A program made the position numbers and the translations under genes. From Pontibacter beigongshangensis (GTDB lineage Bacteria; Bacteroidota; Bacteroidia; Cytophagales; Hymenobacteraceae): a stretch of DNA of 64,000 nucleotides. The stretch covers positions 88,892 through 152,891 of the forward strand of contig NZ_VFSD01000016.1 of assembly GCF_014332515.1 (NCBI RefSeq), written 5' to 3'. Positions 61,366 to 64,000 of this stretch are shown in pieces; position 1 is the first letter of the stretch, and each line of letters begins with the position of its first letter. Below the pieces are notes generated by a model that worked only from the letters and a program-made list of their open reading frames with translations, did no database searches and was not told the origin of the DNA.

Positions 61366-61416
61366 AATTATTTGAATGAAAATGGCCCTCGTGAGGCTGC
61401 TGCGGCTGCTGCTCTC
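61366..61416 (+). repeat. CTCCGGAG/AT-arm dispersed element, copy 26
   Basis: AATTATTTGAAT, spacer, GGCCCTCGTGAGG, CTGCTGCGGCTGCTGCTC. It faces copy 25 with AT arms inward, the only such pair in the window. It opens a 17-codon ORF, MKMALVRLLRLLLSVAA. The surrounding gap 61115-61796 (682 bp) holds only these repeats, a terminator and a -7 box. Confidence 0.75.
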
Positions 61417-61447
61417 TGTAGCGGCCTGACAAGGTTACGCCGCTACA
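61417..61447 (+). other. Stem-loop beside element copy 26
   Basis: TGTAGCGGC pairs exactly with GCCGCTACA across a 13-nt loop. No T run. Function unknown. Confidence 0.5.
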
Positions 61448-61712
61448 GCAGGGATTTTTGCAAACTGGTGCGTAACATCAGTTATTAACCTTTGATTACC
61501 CGTAGTCCTGATTCTCGAAAGTTCAATGCATCTCTGGAAAAACAAAAAGGCTTGCATTTACCATCTAAATAAGAGCAGGGCAATGCTGCAGAGATAATTC
61601 GCTATCATAAAATCAGCTTAATTTATTACCTTTAACAACTGTTTGTTCTGGTATTCAAAAACAGGACTTGGTAAGTTGATATTTTGAGCGGCGGGGTATA
61701 ACCATCATCTTT

Positions 61713-61720
61713 TAATTTTG
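61713..61720 (+). promoter_or_regulatory. Bacteroidota -7 box for the PL9-like gene
   Basis: TAATTTTG matches TAnnTTTG, 76 bp before the ATG. The nearest TTG upstream is 26 bp away, longer than usual, so only the -7 box is supported. Confidence 0.4.
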
Positions 61721-61796
61721 ATTAGACAAAAGTTTTGTATCACCAGGTAATGGTCTGGTGTCTTTCTTTTCTGAAGTATAGCTTAACTCAAAAAAT

Positions 61797-63422
61797 ATGA
61801 CCCAATTATTACGCTGCCTGCTCCTGAACTTGCTGGTGCCCACCCTTCTTGGTCTTTCCAGCCCGTCTGCTGCTGCTTTTTCAGCCGAATCAACGTTTGC
61901 CAGTCACAGTTCCTTTGGTCGGCAGGTGGCTGATGTTGGTGCGCCAGCTGTTAGCCCGGTAGCGGCGGCCGCTACCAACCATTATGTGGCTCCAACCGGA
62001 AATGATGCAAATGCCGGAACGCTCGCTGCTCCATATGCCACCGTCACAAAAGCGATTTCGGTGGCGGCGTCCGGAGATACTATATTCCTGCGGGGCGGCA
62101 CCTATACACACGCTGCCACCATAGGCGTTTCGAAGAGCGGCAGCAGCAACAGCCGGTACTATCTGTTTGCCTACCCTGGCGAAAGGGCTGTCCTGAATTT
62201 TTCAGCAATGTCCGTTTCGGGCAGCAACAGGGGCATGAACCTGTCCGGAAGCTATTGGCACCTCAGGGGCGTCGATTTCTATAAAGCCGGTGATAATGGC
62301 ATGTTTGTGTCAGGGTCTAACAACATCATAGAGTTTTGTTCTTTCTATGAGAATGCCGACACAGGCCTGCAACTTGGCGGCGGAGCCTCCCATAATCAGG
62401 TCATCAACTGCGACTCCTATAACAACACCGACCCCGGCCATGGCAATGCCGATGGTTTTGCGCCCAAGCTGGATGTGGGCACCGGCAACTATTTCTACGG
62501 CTGCAGGGCCTGGCAAAACTCCGACGATGGCTGGGATGGCTACATGCGCGGCCGGAACGATGTCACCACCACGCTCGAGAACTGCTGGGTGTTTAAAAGC
62601 GGCTACCTCAAAGACGGCAGCATAAGCAAAGGAAACGGCAATGGCTTTAAGATGGGAGGCAGCGACGACAGAAGCCTGATGCACAACTTTATTTTAAAGA
62701 ACTGCCTGGCCTTCGATAACAGAGTAAAAGGATTCGACCAGAACAACAACAAAGGGTCCATGACCTTATACAACTGCACCGCTTTTAATAATGGCACCAA
62801 CTATGGCATGCAGCAGGCAGTTGGCAGTGGCAAAACCGTGATCGTTAAAAATTCGGTTTCGGCTGGCTCAGGCGCTGTGAATATCGTTTCATCTGCCACA
62901 CAACAGACAAACAGCTGGATGAGCGGCTTCCAGGTAACTTCTGCAGATTTTATATCGATAAATCCTGAAGAAGCCTACGGCCCAAGAAAGCCAGACGGAA
63001 GTTTGCCTGATATCACCTTTTTGCACCTGGCTCCCGGCAGCGACCTGATTGATAGGGGGACCGATGTCGGTTTGCCCTTTACTGGGGCAGGCCCGGATCT
63101 GGGGTACAAAGAAAGTGGGGGAGTGGCACTTTCGGTTAAAGCGGAGTCAGGCAAGAGCCATAACCTGAAAATACAGGGCTACCCAAATCCATTTCAAAAA
63201 TCAATCACCTTTACTTTCTCGCTTGCACAAGCCGGTATAGCAAGTCTCACGGTATATAATGCAACGGGCCAGCAGGTAGCCAGTGTGCATAACGGTTTTG
63301 TGAAAAAGGGAACAGAGAACACCATTAAATTCTCCGCAGAGGCTCTTCCGGAAGGAATTTACTACGGTGTGCTAAAGAGTAGCGGCCAACAGGCAGTATT
63401 TAAGATGATGCTGACAAAATAA
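61797..63422 (+). CDS. PL9-like pectate lyase with T9SS sorting domain
   Basis: This 541-residue exported protein has a signal peptide (to about PSAAAF). YVAPTGNDANAGTLAAPYAT opens a right-handed beta-helix. DGFAPKLDVGTGNYFYGC and WQNSDDGWDGYMRG are the characteristic PL9 (PelL/Pel9A) calcium and active-site region. The C-terminal ~80 residues (IQGYPNPFQKSITFTFSL onward, ending VFKMMLTK) form a type A T9SS sorting domain. It would cleave polygalacturonate outside the cell, complementing the PL1-like enzyme on the other side of purA. Confidence 0.9.
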   Translation: MTQLLRCLLLNLLVPTLLGLSSPSAAAFSAESTFASHSSFGRQVADVGAPAVSPVAAAATNHYVAPTGNDANAGTLAAPYATVTKAISVAASGDTIFLRGGTYTHAATIGVSKSGSSNSRYYLFAYPGERAVLNFSAMSVSGSNRGMNLSGSYWHLRGVDFYKAGDNGMFVSGSNNIIEFCSFYENADTGLQLGGGASHNQVINCDSYNNTDPGHGNADGFAPKLDVGTGNYFYGCRAWQNSDDGWDGYMRGRNDVTTTLENCWVFKSGYLKDGSISKGNGNGFKMGGSDDRSLMHNFILKNCLAFDNRVKGFDQNNNKGSMTLYNCTAFNNGTNYGMQQAVGSGKTVIVKNSVSAGSGAVNIVSSATQQTNSWMSGFQVTSADFISINPEEAYGPRKPDGSLPDITFLHLAPGSDLIDRGTDVGLPFTGAGPDLGYKESGGVALSVKAESGKSHNLKIQGYPNPFQKSITFTFSLAQAGIASLTVYNATGQQVASVHNGFVKKGTENTIKFSAEALPEGIYYGVLKSSGQQAVFKMMLTK

Positions 63423-63700
63423 GCTCCTCATAAGGCAAGCAGCACAGATGGATATATAGACAGCGAAAGGACTGATAAGAATTAGTATTATCTGCTATAA
63501 CAAAAGTAAATGTTGTGCTACATTAAAGTGATGCGTATGTAGTTGTCCTCACGATAATGCACCTTCTGAGTCCGATAAAATAAACTAAAGTCGGTATATC
63601 TATTATCAGGACCGAAATAATGAAAGGGCCATTTTTAGCAAGGTGAAAACATTCATGCTGATAATAAGCAGGTTGCCTAAATAATTCAGTAATTGTTACC
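63423..63700. other. Intergenic region before the terminal promoters
   Basis: No ORF, element copy or REP cluster is recognisable in this AT-rich stretch. No obvious terminator for the PL9-like gene was found. Confidence 0.5.
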
Positions 63701-63707
63701 TGTTCGC

Positions 63708-63737
63708 TTGGAAACCGGGGGATGTTTGCTACTTTTG
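63708..63737 (+). promoter_or_regulatory. Tandem promoter P1 (Bacteroidota consensus)
   Basis: TTG at 63708-63710, a 19-bp spacer, then TACTTTTG at 63730-63737. Both boxes match the -33/-7 consensus. Confidence 0.75.
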
Positions 63738-63811
63738 CATCCCCATCCGGCAGGGACGGGGGAGCGGCCGGCAGGCTGCTAAGAGAGTGAAAAAAAAGTT
63801 TGCCTGCACCC

Positions 63812-63841
63812 TTGCGGGACCGGAAAAGGTTCTTACCTTTG
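63812..63841 (+). promoter_or_regulatory. Tandem promoter P2 (Bacteroidota consensus)
   Basis: TTG at 63812-63814, a 19-bp spacer, then TACCTTTG at 63834-63841. The flanking sequence resembles P3 (TTCTTACCTTTGCATCCCG). Confidence 0.75.
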
Positions 63842-63935
63842 CATCCCGTTCCAGGGAGGGTGGCTCGGATGGCCAGGCAGTGGCGCCGGGGAGGGAGAGA
63901 GAAAAGGAAGCTGAAAAAATAAATTCACTTTTAGT

Positions 63936-63965
63936 TTGCACCTTCGAAAAAGTCTCTTACCTTTG
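63936..63965 (+). promoter_or_regulatory. Tandem promoter P3 (Bacteroidota consensus)
   Basis: TTG at 63936-63938, a 19-bp spacer, then TACCTTTG at 63958-63965. Only 35 bp of the transcript are inside the window. Its GC-rich start (CACCCGCTTCC) looks like an RNA leader rather than an mRNA start region. Confidence 0.8.
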
Positions 63966-64000
63966 CACCCGCTTCCAGAGGGAAGCTGTTCATGAGGGCA

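Noticed and set aside
2452..61416. The dispersed CTCCGGAG elements as a CRISPR array
   Set aside because: Copies are kilobases apart or in pairs with irregular spacing, in both orientations, with no cas genes.
63742..63925. tRNA-like fragments between the terminal promoters
   Set aside because: Short GC-rich strings recall tRNA pieces, but no complete acceptor, anticodon and T arms can be folded.

Overview
The window looks like a chromosomal segment of a Bacteroidota bacterium, most likely order Cytophagales and probably a Hymenobacteraceae-type genome (Pontibacter/Hymenobacter relatives). The signs are a PorT-type type IX secretion (T9SS) gene directly behind the menaquinone methyltransferase, T9SS C-terminal sorting domains on two pectate lyases, SusC-like plug sequence inside a macroglobulin, lipid A/Kdo/heptose genes, and promoters of the Bacteroidota type (TAnnTTTG at -7). 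The genus is inference.

Layout. 1-4.9 kb: 5-oxoprolinase genes (pxpB-pxpC-pxpA, minus strand), a dicarboxylate/amino-acid symporter and a cyclophilin. 5-10.9 kb: a fasciclin lipoprotein, rsgA-waaA, a PerR-like regulator with a 2-Cys peroxiredoxin, a crotonase and a small exported protein. 11-15.6 kb: a 1.1 kb gene-poor stretch with hairpins and a perfect operator-like palindrome, then class I fructose-1,6-bisphosphatase, DUF5606, a TonB-like protein and engB. 15.9-21.9 kb: two TPR/PD40 envelope proteins (one with OmpA), ubiE-porT and an SDR. 22.2-24.4 kb: an unusual lipoprotein and a decayed paralogue with two in-frame stops. 24.7-27.8 kb: a thiM-thiE-thiD-tenA operon under a TPP riboswitch. 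28-36 kb: a twin-ATPase ABC protein, envelope proteins, cfa and a patatin. 36.3-42.7 kb: a 2150-residue alpha-2-macroglobulin carrying an embedded SusC-type module. 43-48 kb: hldD, a BtuF/BtuC-like uptake pair, queD and lpxB. 48.4-52.6 kb: a small membrane peptide, clpX, clpP, tig and tRNA-Leu(UAG). 52.9-61.1 kb: spoT-fur-STAS, a pectate lyase, a STAS remnant and purA. 61.8-63.4 kb: a PL9-like pectate lyase. The window ends with three evenly built tandem promoters that probably drive a stable-RNA operon just outside.

How the genes work together. Envelope biogenesis recurs: waaA, lpxB and hldD serve the LPS core and lipid A; PorT and the OmpA/PD40 protein belong with the T9SS; the two pectate lyases are T9SS cargo. 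The protein quality-control set is tig-clpP-clpX, and the stress set is spoT, fur, perR and peroxiredoxin.

The most striking unexplained feature is a dispersed intergenic element found about 26 times. It has an AT arm (AATTATTCTAAT), then GCCCCTCCGGAG, then usually a CTG-triplet tail. Most copies lie at gene 3' ends, and nearly all can be read, in the direction of a neighbouring gene, as GC-palindrome, then T-run, then AT arm. At least two further families of palindromic REP-like repeats share the same gaps.
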